Of a stretch of 64,000 bases of DNA, positions 38,838 through 46,964 are shown piece after piece. The translations under genes were made by a program, and so were the position numbers. Within the stretch, counting starts at the first letter, position 1. Every line of letters begins with the position of its first letter. Below the pieces are notes generated by a model. The model ran no database searches and was not told the origin of the DNA. It saw only the letters and a program-made list of their open reading frames with translations. Source of the stretch: Oceanobacillus oncorhynchi. GTDB taxonomy: Bacteria; Bacillota; Bacilli; Bacillales; Amphibacillaceae. The stretch lies in contig NZ_CDGG01000001.1 in the NCBI RefSeq assembly GCF_000821065.1, positions 1,302,001 through 1,366,000 on the forward strand. Direction: 5' to 3'.

Positions 38838-40526
38838 ATGAACTATGTAACATCGGCATGGAACGAACTTTGGAGGCAGCATAAACGTACAAAAAGTCTA
38901 TTAAATATTTTTGCTCTCCATAAAAATGTTACTGAAAAAGATGTTGAAAAACATAAACAAACTTCTGCAAAGGACAGCACGGTTCAGGGGCAGACTGAAG
39001 ATTCAGGCGACGAACCGCCAAAGAAACCTTATTCCAGGGCACAAATCGTCGGTTTAATTTTAGGACCGCTTTTATTCGTTTTAACGATGTTATTTTTTCA
39101 GCCGGAAGGATTATCAGCCGAAGGAAAGGCTGTTCTGGCTACGACATTATGGGTAGCCACATGGTGGATCACAGAGGCATTGCCTATCCCGGCTACGTCG
39201 CTTCTGCCATTGATATTGATCCCGATAACGGGAGCGATGGAAGGCGGAGATGTTGCTTCTGCCTATGGAAATGATATTATTTTTCTATTTTTAGGCGGAT
39301 TTTTTATTGCCACAGCCATGGAAAAGTGGAATCTGCATAAGCGTATTGCCCTTTTCATCATTGCGGTAATTGGAACAAGTGTACAGCGAATTCTGCTTGG
39401 TTTCATGGCAGCTACCGGTTTTCTTTCTATGTGGGTTTCCAATACGGCTGCGGTAATGATGATGGTTCCAATGGGGCTGGCGATTACAGTACAGGTAGCA
39501 AGTGTGTTAAAAGGAACTCCGGAAGAAAAAGAATTACCAAAGTTTGAAAAATCCCTGATTTTTGGGATTGGTTACGCTGGAACAATCGGCGGTTTGGGAA
39601 CATTGATTGGAACACCTCCGAATATTATTCTGGCAGGGCAGCTGGATGAGTTATTCGGTGTAAATATTTCTTTTGCAACGTGGATGCTGTTTGCTTTTCC
39701 AGTAGTGGTGTTTATGCTCTTTTTTACATGGTTATATATAGGTAAAATTGCGTTTAAACCGGGCATCAAGCAGCTGCCTGGCGGAAAAGAATTAATCCAG
39801 CGTGAAAGAAGTAAACTGGGGAAAACAGGCTATGAAGAGAAGATGGTCGCAGTAGTGTTTATTTTTGCTGCATTTATGTGGATTACAAGAGATTTCCTCT
39901 GGACAGATGGAAATTTTAGCATTGTTAACGTTCCAGGGATTTCTGATGGGATGATTGCAATTGTAGCCGCAGTATTATTATTTGCTATTCCAGCAAAAAA
40001 AGAGGAACGTATTTTATCTTGGAAGGATTCCCGTGATATTCCATGGGGCGTACTCCTGCTGTTTGGAGGCGGATTGGCAATTGCTGCAGGTTTTACAGAA
40101 ACAGGTTTATCCGATTGGCTCGGGGAGCAGCTGACTGTTTTAGACGGCTTCCATATTCTTGTGGTTATTGCTGCAGCAACCTTGATGATTATGGCTCTGA
40201 CGGAGATTACTTCCAATACAGCAACAGCGACCATGATTTTGCCGGTAGTTGGAGCATTGGCCGTTGCGTTAAACATTCATCCGTTTGCGCTGATGATTCC
40301 ATGTGCACTGGCAGCAAACTGTGCATTCATGCTACCGGTTGGAACACCGCCGAATGCCATTATTTTCGGTACAGGAAAACTGAAAATTATTGAGATGATC
40401 AAAACCGGATTCTGGGTCAATATCGTAGGAACAATTATTATTATTTTAGCTGTGTATTATTTTGTTCCAATAGTTTGGGGAATTGATTTAACCTCCATTC
40501 CAAGTGAATTCTTGAGCGGGAATTGA
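38838..40526 (+). CDS. SLC13/DASS-family sodium:dicarboxylate symporter
   Basis: A 562-residue membrane transporter with a hydrophilic N-terminus of about 70 residues, then eleven or so membrane helices. The two substrate/Na+ motifs are intact: SNTAAVMMM with GTLIGTPPN in the first half, and SNTATATM with LPVGTPPNAI in the second. It probably imports C4-dicarboxylates or citrate with Na+. The DctS/DctR-like pair upstream and the cre site in its leader point to induction by substrate and repression by sugars. The N-terminal soluble part is longer than in VcINDY-type members. Confidence 0.92.
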   Translation: MNYVTSAWNELWRQHKRTKSLLNIFALHKNVTEKDVEKHKQTSAKDSTVQGQTEDSGDEPPKKPYSRAQIVGLILGPLLFVLTMLFFQPEGLSAEGKAVLATTLWVATWWITEALPIPATSLLPLILIPITGAMEGGDVASAYGNDIIFLFLGGFFIATAMEKWNLHKRIALFIIAVIGTSVQRILLGFMAATGFLSMWVSNTAAVMMMVPMGLAITVQVASVLKGTPEEKELPKFEKSLIFGIGYAGTIGGLGTLIGTPPNIILAGQLDELFGVNISFATWMLFAFPVVVFMLFFTWLYIGKIAFKPGIKQLPGGKELIQRERSKLGKTGYEEKMVAVVFIFAAFMWITRDFLWTDGNFSIVNVPGISDGMIAIVAAVLLFAIPAKKEERILSWKDSRDIPWGVLLLFGGGLAIAAGFTETGLSDWLGEQLTVLDGFHILVVIAAATLMIMALTEITSNTATATMILPVVGALAVALNIHPFALMIPCALAANCAFMLPVGTPPNAIIFGTGKLKIIEMIKTGFWVNIVGTIIIILAVYYFVPIVWGIDLTSIPSEFLSGN

Positions 40527-40584
40527 TTGGAATTAGGCAGCTGGATGGTATTTATGTATTCGATTTTTACTTGTAATATAGATC

Positions 40585-40632
40585 ATAACGAAAGCCTCCT
40601 TGGAATTCAATTCAGGGAGGCTTTCGTTATAT
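40585..40632. terminator. strong terminator after the SLC13 gene
   Basis: ATAACGAAAGCCTCC and GGAGGCTTTCGTTAT pair perfectly (15 bp) around a 15-base AT-rich loop. Confidence 0.85.
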
Positions 40633-40687
40633 GATGCAGCCTCAGCGATGAAATAACTTTGATTCAGCCTTCCTCTTATACACCAAC

Positions 40688-40786
40688 CTAAGAACGATTT
40701 CTGCGATGCCTTTCTTTCCCGCCCTTCATGGCATTTAATTCTTCTTTATTCTTTTTCTTCTTCTTTTTTCCTTTATCTACGCTCAT
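40688..40786 (-). CDS. 32-residue lysine-rich small protein
   Basis: On the minus strand AAAAGGAGG lies eight bases before ATG 40786. The encoded peptide is MSVDKGKKKKKKNKEELNAM followed by KGGKERHRRNRS, ending in TAG. It is strongly basic (Lys/Arg/His about half) with no hydrophobic part. The ideal ribosome site and isolated position support a real gene. I do not recognise the family; binding to nucleic acid or ribosomes is a guess. Confidence 0.6.
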   Translation of the reverse strand: MSVDKGKKKKKKNKEELNAMKGGKERHRRNRS

Positions 40787-41305
40787 TCCAATACCTCCTT
40801 TTTGGTTAGTATGAGCCAAATATCAGAAAAAATGTAACTGCAGGCTATGCGTTTTCACAAGAGAATGAACGGATGAGTTGTATATTTTCATTTCAATTCT
40901 GCAAAATAAAAAGAGAAATCATGACGATAACGGAGATGAAAAATCAGCAAGAGTCTTCGCTTCAAGTAATGCAACCCAACTAACAGGACACTCGAAGTCT
41001 ATTACAGAGAATAAAGATAAACAACACAAAGCTTGGAGACATTGTATAATCCGCAGTGGGTTACTTTAGTTTTTTCGACAGATTTATATGGAAAGATTAT
41101 ATGTAAAAATAAATCCTTTTAAATGAATTAATCATATCGGTTATCTAAATAACTTAAATTGTTTTAAAAACGGAACGATTGTTCATCTAATTTATTCTTC
41201 TTCTGATTATATTTAGCCTCTATCTAAGAACAAACTGTTAATTTTTAATAATAGAACTCCCCAGCAATATTATGATATAATTTTCAGAAAAAGCAGGTGA
41301 AGAAC
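40787..41305. other. intergenic region between small basic gene and sinR-like gene
   Basis: No coding frame with a ribosome site, no hairpin terminator and no riboswitch seen. Near 41225-41260 are AAGAAC and AGAAC words resembling SinR operator half-sites (GTTCTYT inverted), which could mean autoregulation; that is weak. Confidence 0.35.
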
Positions 41306-41635
41306 TTGATTGGTGAAAAAATCAAACAATTACGTCAAAAAAAGCGAATGTCGCTATCAGAACTGGCTGAAAAGGCAGGAGTAGCAAAATCCTATTTAAG
41401 TTCCATCGAGCGAGACCTTCAATCAAACCCCTCCATCCAATTCATTGAGAAAATCAGCCAAGTGTTAGAGGTTTCTGTGAAAGAGTTAATAATTGAAAAC
41501 AACTCGATACATGAAACAGAGTTAGATAGTGAATGGGTGAATATTGTAAAAGAAGCAATGGAATCTGGTGTGTCGAAAGAGCATTTTAGAGAATATCTAG
41601 AATTTAATAAATGGAGGCAGGAAAAAGAGAATTAA
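41306..41635 (+). CDS. sinR: SinR-like transcriptional regulator
   Basis: A 109-residue XRE-type repressor. N-terminal HTH: IGEKIKQLRQKKRMSLSELAEKAGVAKSYLSSIERDLQSNPSIQFIEKIS, nearly the B. subtilis SinR sequence. The C-terminal helices LDSEWVNIVKEAMESGVSKEHFREYLEFNKWRQ match the SinI/SinR dimerisation hook. TTG 41306 after AGGTGAAG gives the usual MIG start; GTG 41297 lies within the ribosome site. In B. subtilis SinR represses biofilm genes and is opposed by SinI; no sinI-like gene is adjacent here. Confidence 0.9.
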   Translation: MIGEKIKQLRQKKRMSLSELAEKAGVAKSYLSSIERDLQSNPSIQFIEKISQVLEVSVKELIIENNSIHETELDSEWVNIVKEAMESGVSKEHFREYLEFNKWRQEKEN

Positions 41636-41881
41636 GTCAGTAAATCGTTCAGCAGCTTTATGGAAATCATCGAGAGTTATTTTATAATCAATTTTTCGCA
41701 GTGTAACTGGCTTTAATGAAGTTTCTATTTATCATTTATATTTAATTGTAAGATAAATAAATGTAATATGATAAATAGCTATAATAATATCCTTTGAACA
41801 TAGATCATTTAGCGAAGGAACTGTAAAAAGGCAGGATTGAGTATGTCAGTATATACCAAATGATATGACAAGGAGAATTAC

Positions 41882-42718
41882 ATGAATCAGCTTGTAGAGC
41901 TAAAGAGTATCAAGAAAAAATACGGGAAGAAAACTATTTTATACGACATGTCACTTCGCTTGGAAGAAAAGCAGGTCATTGCTGTATTAGGCGGGAATGG
42001 CAGTGGAAAGAGCACCTTTTTACGTATGGCAGCAGGAGTAGAACGACCGGATTCAGGGCAGGTAGTATACGCTGATAAGAATATCCGGATAGGGTATGTA
42101 CCAGAACGGTTCCCAAACTATCTCCGTTTTACACCAAATGAATATTTGCACTATACCGGAAGGATAGGCGGTATTTCAGAGGCTGAGCTCAAACAGCGTA
42201 TTTCGTCGTTATTGCATCGGTTTCAATTGGATAAATGGAGTGACCGGCGAATTAGCACGTTGTCTAAAGGGAATATCCAAAAAGTAGGTATTATTCAAGC
42301 CATTCTTCCGCAGCCGGAGCTGCTAGTTTTAGATGAACCGTTATCCGGGCTCGATTTTTCCGCGCAGCAGGAATTACTTTTGATTCTAGACGAATTAAAG
42401 GAACGAGGAACCTCCATTCTATTAACCTATCATGAAGCTCCCATTTTTGAAGAGGTTGTTGACCAAGCCTATTACATAAAAGATGGGCAATTAACAGAAG
42501 AAAAACTTGTGGAAAAAGATGCTGTGAAGGTGATTGAAGTAAAGGGTTTAACGGATATAGATGTGCAGGAATGGAACGAACTAATAAATAAAGAAAGAAG
42601 AGAAAATAGCTTACTGCTATATGTGAATTCAGAAAATAGCGATCAGATCCTGTCCAGGATTCTTGAATTGCAGGGAAGCATTGAGTACGTCGGAAACATC
42701 GATTATAAAATAGAGTGA
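41882..42718 (+). CDS. ABC transporter ATP-binding protein
   Basis: A 278-residue ATPase with Walker A GGNGSGKST (37-45), signature LSKGNIQKVG and Walker B LLVLDEPLSGLD. After the ATPase core about 70 C-terminal residues form a small accessory domain of unknown role. Substrate unknown. First gene of a three-gene cassette with a permease and a small membrane protein. Ribosome site AAGGAGAA. Confidence 0.9.
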   Translation: MNQLVELKSIKKKYGKKTILYDMSLRLEEKQVIAVLGGNGSGKSTFLRMAAGVERPDSGQVVYADKNIRIGYVPERFPNYLRFTPNEYLHYTGRIGGISEAELKQRISSLLHRFQLDKWSDRRISTLSKGNIQKVGIIQAILPQPELLVLDEPLSGLDFSAQQELLLILDELKERGTSILLTYHEAPIFEEVVDQAYYIKDGQLTEEKLVEKDAVKVIEVKGLTDIDVQEWNELINKERRENSLLLYVNSENSDQILSRILELQGSIEYVGNIDYKIE

Positions 42719-42764
42719 AGAACAAATTATGTGCTTGTTCGTTTTACATAAAGGAGAGATTTAT

Positions 42765-43469
42765 TTGAAAGTAGTCATTAAATACAGCTTGCATGATTAT
42801 ATTCGTTCCCATAAATATTTTCCGCCGGTCTCCACCTTTATTGTATTGATTGCTGTTTTTTATACATATAAGCCGAATCCAGTTGTCGATAGCTATGCAA
42901 TTACGGCATTGTTTATGTTTGTGATATCTGCATGGCTGTGCATGAGCGTCTTGTCTCTAGATTCACCAGTACAAAGACAGCTGCTGATTTTAAATCTGAG
43001 AAGCAGCTATCGATACTACTTGGCAAAATTAGCAGCCGTTTGGCTGATTGCCTTGCTATTGGCAGTGTTTGCCTTTCTTTATCCGATTATATTTCATCTA
43101 TTTTCTGATTCTGTATCCATGACAGTTGGCTTCGTATCGATAGTGAATCATCTCCTATTGGCTGCGCTCGGAATTTGTATTGCCGCTTTTTTCAGTAGCG
43201 TAATGATGGAAAGTGCCATCAATGCCTATGGCGGTTTAGCACTGACGGTCATTCTTTCCATTGCTGCACTAGGTATCGAGAATGCTTTACCGGCATCTCT
43301 CAAATATATTACATGGATTATTCCACCGGCCACGATTACCCAGAAGCCGCTATTTCAATGGGAGGAAGAAAACCTGACCCATTTATCGGGATTTCCATTT
43401 TTATGGATAATGGTTTATACTGGGATTATTATGGTGCTATTTCTGATAATGGCAAATAGAAAACGTTGA
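42765..43469 (+). CDS. ABC-2-like permease
   Basis: A 234-residue membrane protein with about six hydrophobic segments and a short N-terminal amphipathic part (MKVVIKYSLHDYIRSHKYFPP). The frame is open back to ATG 42729, but AAAGGAGAG lies just before TTG 42765, which I take as the start. It is the membrane partner of the preceding ATPase. Export is more likely than import because no binding protein is encoded. Confidence 0.8.
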   Translation: MKVVIKYSLHDYIRSHKYFPPVSTFIVLIAVFYTYKPNPVVDSYAITALFMFVISAWLCMSVLSLDSPVQRQLLILNLRSSYRYYLAKLAAVWLIALLLAVFAFLYPIIFHLFSDSVSMTVGFVSIVNHLLLAALGICIAAFFSSVMMESAINAYGGLALTVILSIAALGIENALPASLKYITWIIPPATITQKPLFQWEEENLTHLSGFPFLWIMVYTGIIMVLFLIMANRKR

Positions 43470-43530
43470 TTACTACGAAAAAGAAATAAGAGATTTACAA
43501 TATAGAAGTAAAGGAGGAGAATCTTGGCAG

Positions 43531-43833
43531 GTGTATTTTCTTTTTTTGAGTATAGTTCTATTCGCTTTTAATTTTTGGAAAAACAGAAAAGAGTTGAAAG
43601 CAACCTATTCAAAACTTCATTCTGTTCAAATAATCGGTGTTATTATCTCCTACTTGGTAACGATTGCGATAGCATTTGTGCTAATATACTATGCTGGAAA
43701 CTGGCTGGTCAGCTTTATTCCATTTGTATTTCTCCGTTCGGCTGCATTTTTTGTAATGATAGCTGCCGTCCTCTTTTTTTGTTTAGATTTGCTTCATAAA
43801 GTATTAACGAGGATAACAAAAGGAATTTTGTAG
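43531..43833 (+). CDS. small membrane protein of the ABC cassette
   Basis: About 100 residues with three hydrophobic stretches and a basic loop after the first (WKNRKELKATYSK). The start is unclear. GTG 43531 is in frame but 13 bases from AAAGGAGG. TTG 43524 has ideal spacing but is in another frame, and joins this frame only if one T of the T7 run 43541-43547 is skipped (MAGVFSFLSIVLFAF...). Function unknown; probably an accessory subunit of the ABC transporter. Confidence 0.65.
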   Translation: MYFLFLSIVLFAFNFWKNRKELKATYSKLHSVQIIGVIISYLVTIAIAFVLIYYAGNWLVSFIPFVFLRSAAFFVMIAAVLFFCLDLLHKVLTRITKGIL

Positions 43834-43884
43834 GTTTATGTTCAAAATAGCCCACTGTTTGGAAATTATTTCGGTATATGTAAA

Positions 43885-43914
43885 GAAAGTATCTTTCGAG
43901 GATGCTTTTTTTAT
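43885..43914 (+). terminator. terminator of the ABC cassette
   Basis: AAAGTATC (43886-43893) pairs with GATGCTTT (43901-43908), one G-U, followed by a long T-run. Confidence 0.65.
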
Positions 43915-43953
43915 TTGTACAAATAACCGTTTTGCAAAATGAGTTTTCCTATC

Positions 43954-43995
43954 TTGATAAGCATCAATTATATTCTCTTTCTTTCACGATAAAAT
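43954..43995 (+). promoter_or_regulatory. FNR/FLP-type box and -10 of the metal-ATPase operon
   Basis: TTGATAAGCATCAA (43954-43967) is a perfect TTGAT-N4-ATCAA FNR box. A -10 TAAAAT lies at 43990-43995; a start at about 44002 places the box centre at -41.5, the class II activation position. The Crp/Fnr protein at 46262 is the obvious candidate to bind it. Confidence 0.75.
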
Positions 43996-44024
43996 GACAG
44001 TGTAATCGGAAAGGGGGAGAGAAA

Positions 44025-45923
44025 ATGAAACTGCAGCAATTTTTAATGAAACATAAGCATCCCGTTGTTCTTATCAGTGGGATTTTGATTGTTTCAGCAT
44101 TTATTTCAAAATTTTTATTTGATTGGAACCCGGTATATTCACTTACAATGGCAATGGCTGCGATTATTGGGGTTCCGCCGATATTTATCCAAGCGTACCA
44201 AGCACTGAAAGTAAAAATAATCAGTATTGAACTGTTAGTATCCATTGCTGTTACTGGAGCGTTTATCATCGGTGAATTCAGTGAAGCTGCTATTGTTATT
44301 TTCCTGTTTTTGTTCGGAGGGTTATTGGAACAAAAAACATTGGAAAAAACACGCTCTGCTATTCGGGAACTTACCAAAATGGCTCCCGCCAGCGCTTTAC
44401 GAATCAACGGTGATAATATAGAAGAAATTAATATTGATGACGTAACGAAAGGGGATTTGCTCCTTGTTAAGACAGGAGCGCAAATTCCTGTGGATGGTAT
44501 TATTCAAGAAGGAAAAGGATATATCAATGAAGCAAGTGTGACAGGTGAATCCATGACAGCAGGAAAAACAACCGGAGAGAAAGTGTTTGCCGGTACAATT
44601 TTAGAAAATGGTACGTTGAAGATAGAAGCGGAGAAAATTGGAGAAGACACGACCTTTGGAAAAATTATTGAACTCGTGGAAGAAGCACAGGATAATAAAT
44701 CCGAAGCGGAACGTTTTATGGATCGGTTTGCCAAATATTATACGCCGATTGTGTTGCTGCTTGCGCTTATTGTCGGTTTGATTTTTCAGAATGTCCATCT
44801 AGCAATTACGATTTTAATTTTAGGATGTCCGGGGGCGCTGGTTATTGGTGTCCCGGTCTCTAATGTTGCCGGAATTGGCAATGGAGCAAAAAATGGCATT
44901 CTAATCAAGAGCGGGGAATTGATGGCTGCATTCAGCAAGGCAGATACGATGGTATTTGATAAAACTGGAACATTAACGAGTGGCAAACCGGCAGTTTCTG
45001 AAGCGAAAGCATATACGGATGATTTGCAAGAAGCGCTTCGGTTAGCTGCGAGTGTGGAGAGAGAATCAGAGCATCCATTGGGACAAGCAATCTTAGATTA
45101 TGTGGGGAAAACCGAATATGCAAAAATTGATAAAACAGAGGTTGTGAAAGGACAAGGAATTATTGCTCACGTCGGTTCGGAGGAAATAATGATTGGTAAT
45201 CAGACCTTCATGGAGAATCATGCTGTTTGGATAAATAATCAGGCAAAACAGGATTTACTTTATCTTCAACAGTCAGGGAATTCTACCGTATTTGTAGCAA
45301 TCAATCGTCAATTAACACTGCTGATTGGTATCAAAGACCAGGTTCGGCCAGAGGCAAAAAGAACGTTGCGTATTTTAAAACAAATGGGAATCAAGCGTTT
45401 TGTGATGTTGACAGGAGATAATCAGACAACGGCAGAAATAGTGGGAAATGAATTGGGTATAACGGAGGTTCATGGGGATTTCCTTCCAGAGGATAAGTCC
45501 AGCTTTATAAAACGGCTTCAAGAAGAAGGAAGAACGGTAGCTTTTATCGGAGATGGAGTGAATGACAGTCCTTCTATTGCTTTAGCTGATGCAGGAATTG
45601 CGATGGGAAGCGGGACGGATATAGCAGTGGAAACCTCTGATATTATCCTCATGCACTCTCATTTTAAAAAATTGATCCACGCCTTTGGTTTAACAAAGAA
45701 AACAACAGCCAATATGAAGGGAAATATCATCATTGCAGTCGGGACGGTGGTTTTTCTCCTCATCGGATTGATTTTTGGATATATCCACATGGCCAGCGGT
45801 ATGCTGGTACATGAATTAAGTATTCTAGCAGTAGTTATCAATGGCATGCGTTTATTACGCTATCGTACGAAGGATGAAAAACTTGATAGCTATCAAGTAC
45901 AAAATAAAACTTTAGAAGTATGA
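44025..45923 (+). CDS. P1B-type heavy-metal ATPase with CPG motif
   Basis: A 632-residue metal pump. TGES at 173-176, phosphorylated D312 in FDKTGTLTSGKP, hinge GDGVNDSPSIALADAGIAMG and SEHPLG nucleotide motif are intact. The membrane metal site, normally CPC in Cu, Zn or Cd pumps, reads C268-P269-G270 (LGCPGALVIGVPVSN), so specificity is uncertain. There is no N-terminal HMA domain; instead a separate HMA protein is encoded next. Start ATG follows GGGGGAG. Expressed from the FNR-type promoter. Confidence 0.93.
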   Translation: MKLQQFLMKHKHPVVLISGILIVSAFISKFLFDWNPVYSLTMAMAAIIGVPPIFIQAYQALKVKIISIELLVSIAVTGAFIIGEFSEAAIVIFLFLFGGLLEQKTLEKTRSAIRELTKMAPASALRINGDNIEEINIDDVTKGDLLLVKTGAQIPVDGIIQEGKGYINEASVTGESMTAGKTTGEKVFAGTILENGTLKIEAEKIGEDTTFGKIIELVEEAQDNKSEAERFMDRFAKYYTPIVLLLALIVGLIFQNVHLAITILILGCPGALVIGVPVSNVAGIGNGAKNGILIKSGELMAAFSKADTMVFDKTGTLTSGKPAVSEAKAYTDDLQEALRLAASVERESEHPLGQAILDYVGKTEYAKIDKTEVVKGQGIIAHVGSEEIMIGNQTFMENHAVWINNQAKQDLLYLQQSGNSTVFVAINRQLTLLIGIKDQVRPEAKRTLRILKQMGIKRFVMLTGDNQTTAEIVGNELGITEVHGDFLPEDKSSFIKRLQEEGRTVAFIGDGVNDSPSIALADAGIAMGSGTDIAVETSDIILMHSHFKKLIHAFGLTKKTTANMKGNIIIAVGTVVFLLIGLIFGYIHMASGMLVHELSILAVVINGMRLLRYRTKDEKLDSYQVQNKTLEV

Positions 45924-45958
45924 TAGAAATATAAATACAAGGAAAGAGGGGATTAATT

Positions 45959-46186
45959 ATGGAAAAAGTAACGATTCAATTAGAAAGCTTAACCTGTCCG
46001 TCATGTATTCAAAAAATCGAAAGTGCTGTTCAGAAGCAGCAAGGCGTAGCAAAGGTGAATGTCTTATTTCATGCGGGTAAGGTAAAAACAGAAATTAATA
46101 GTAAGGTAACTAGTGCGAATAAATTATCAGAAGTCATTGAAAAACTGGGGTATACAGTAGAAAATACAAAAGTACAAGGCGTATAA
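45959..46186 (+). CDS. CopZ-like HMA metal chaperone
   Basis: A 75-residue ferredoxin-fold protein with metal-binding TCPSC (C13, C16) after the first strand: MEKVTIQLESLTCPSCIQKIESAV. It probably delivers metal to the ATPase just upstream, which lacks its own HMA domain. Ribosome site AGAGGGGATT. A hairpin separates it from the regulator gene. Confidence 0.88.
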   Translation: MEKVTIQLESLTCPSCIQKIESAVQKQQGVAKVNVLFHAGKVKTEINSKVTSANKLSEVIEKLGYTVENTKVQGV

Positions 46187-46201
46187 TAGAGGAAAGACAA
46201 T

Positions 46202-46244
46202 AACATGGCAGCTTTATCTATCTGCTTAAAAAAGCTGCCATGTT
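46202..46244 (+). repeat. intercistronic hairpin between HMA and FLP genes
   Basis: AACATGGCAGCTTT (46202-46215) is the exact complement of AAAGCTGCCATGTT (46231-46244). No T-run follows, so it more likely adjusts mRNA stability or read-through into the regulator gene. Confidence 0.6.
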
Positions 46245-46261
46245 GAAAAGGAGGACTTGCC

Positions 46262-46927
46262 GTGAGCCAGGAGCATTTATGTGTAGCTGCAGTACCGCTT
46301 TTCCAGCATTTAGATTTAGAAGATCAAAGGATAATTAACCGGTTGGTAAAGCACCATATTTTTCAAAAGGGTGAACAAATTATTACTCCAGACGAAAACC
46401 CGCAGTTAGTTGTGATTGCCCAGGGAAACATGAAGGTATATCAGCTTTCAGCGACTGGCCGCGAGCAATTATTAAGAGTTGTCGGACCGAACGGCTATGA
46501 AGGAGAAGGATTACTGCTTGGTGCCCAAAATGAAAATTTATTCGGGGAAGCAATGCAGAAAACAGAAGTCTGCCTGTTAAAACAGGAGGATTTTCAAAAA
46601 ATACTATTGCAATACCCGCAAATAAGCTTGAAGCTGTTAGAAATCAATGCTCAAAAATTGATGGAGGCAGAGCAGCAAGCACAATTTTTAATGATGGAAA
46701 AAGTAGAAAATCGTTTAATGACGTATCTTCTTGATTTATATAAAACTGCAGCATCCAAGCAAGTAGAGATTCCTATGAAGATGAAGGAGCTGGCTTCTTT
46801 TCTGGGAACGACGCCAGAAACACTGTCTCGAAAATTGAAATGGCTGGAAGAAGAAGGACTTATTCAGAGGAAGGGAAGTATGATAAAACTGCTTGATAAA
46901 AAGGAGTTGGAAAATCGTTTGTTGTAA
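46262..46927 (+). CDS. Crp/Fnr-family regulator, FLP-like
   Basis: A 221-residue protein with a cyclic-nucleotide-type beta barrel (about 13-120), dimer helix and C-terminal HTH MKELASFLGTTPETLSRKLKWLEEEGLIQRKG. The recognition helix has E-T-L-S-R, the E..SR set that reads TTGAT in FNR. There is no FNR-type four-cysteine cluster; the only cysteines are C7 and C104, close to the Cys5/Cys102 pair that forms the redox-active disulfide in Lactobacillus casei FLP. GTG 46262 has an AAGGAGGA site. Likely a redox or metal responsive activator of its own operon. Confidence 0.9.
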   Translation: MSQEHLCVAAVPLFQHLDLEDQRIINRLVKHHIFQKGEQIITPDENPQLVVIAQGNMKVYQLSATGREQLLRVVGPNGYEGEGLLLGAQNENLFGEAMQKTEVCLLKQEDFQKILLQYPQISLKLLEINAQKLMEAEQQAQFLMMEKVENRLMTYLLDLYKTAASKQVEIPMKMKELASFLGTTPETLSRKLKWLEEEGLIQRKGSMIKLLDKKELENRLL

Positions 46928-46930
46928 TCG

Positions 46931-46964
46931 AGAAGACAGGTCTTAAAATAGACCTGTCTTCTAG
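46931..46964. terminator. bidirectional terminator between flp-like and GNAT genes
   Basis: AGAAGACAGGTC and GACCTGTCTTCT (46953-46964) pair perfectly; the two genes converge here, and the right arm overlaps the GNAT stop codon. Confidence 0.75.

Noticed and set aside
40878-41069. 63-codon frame upstream of the sinR-like gene
   Set aside because: Low-complexity polar sequence, no ribosome site, no recognisable motif.
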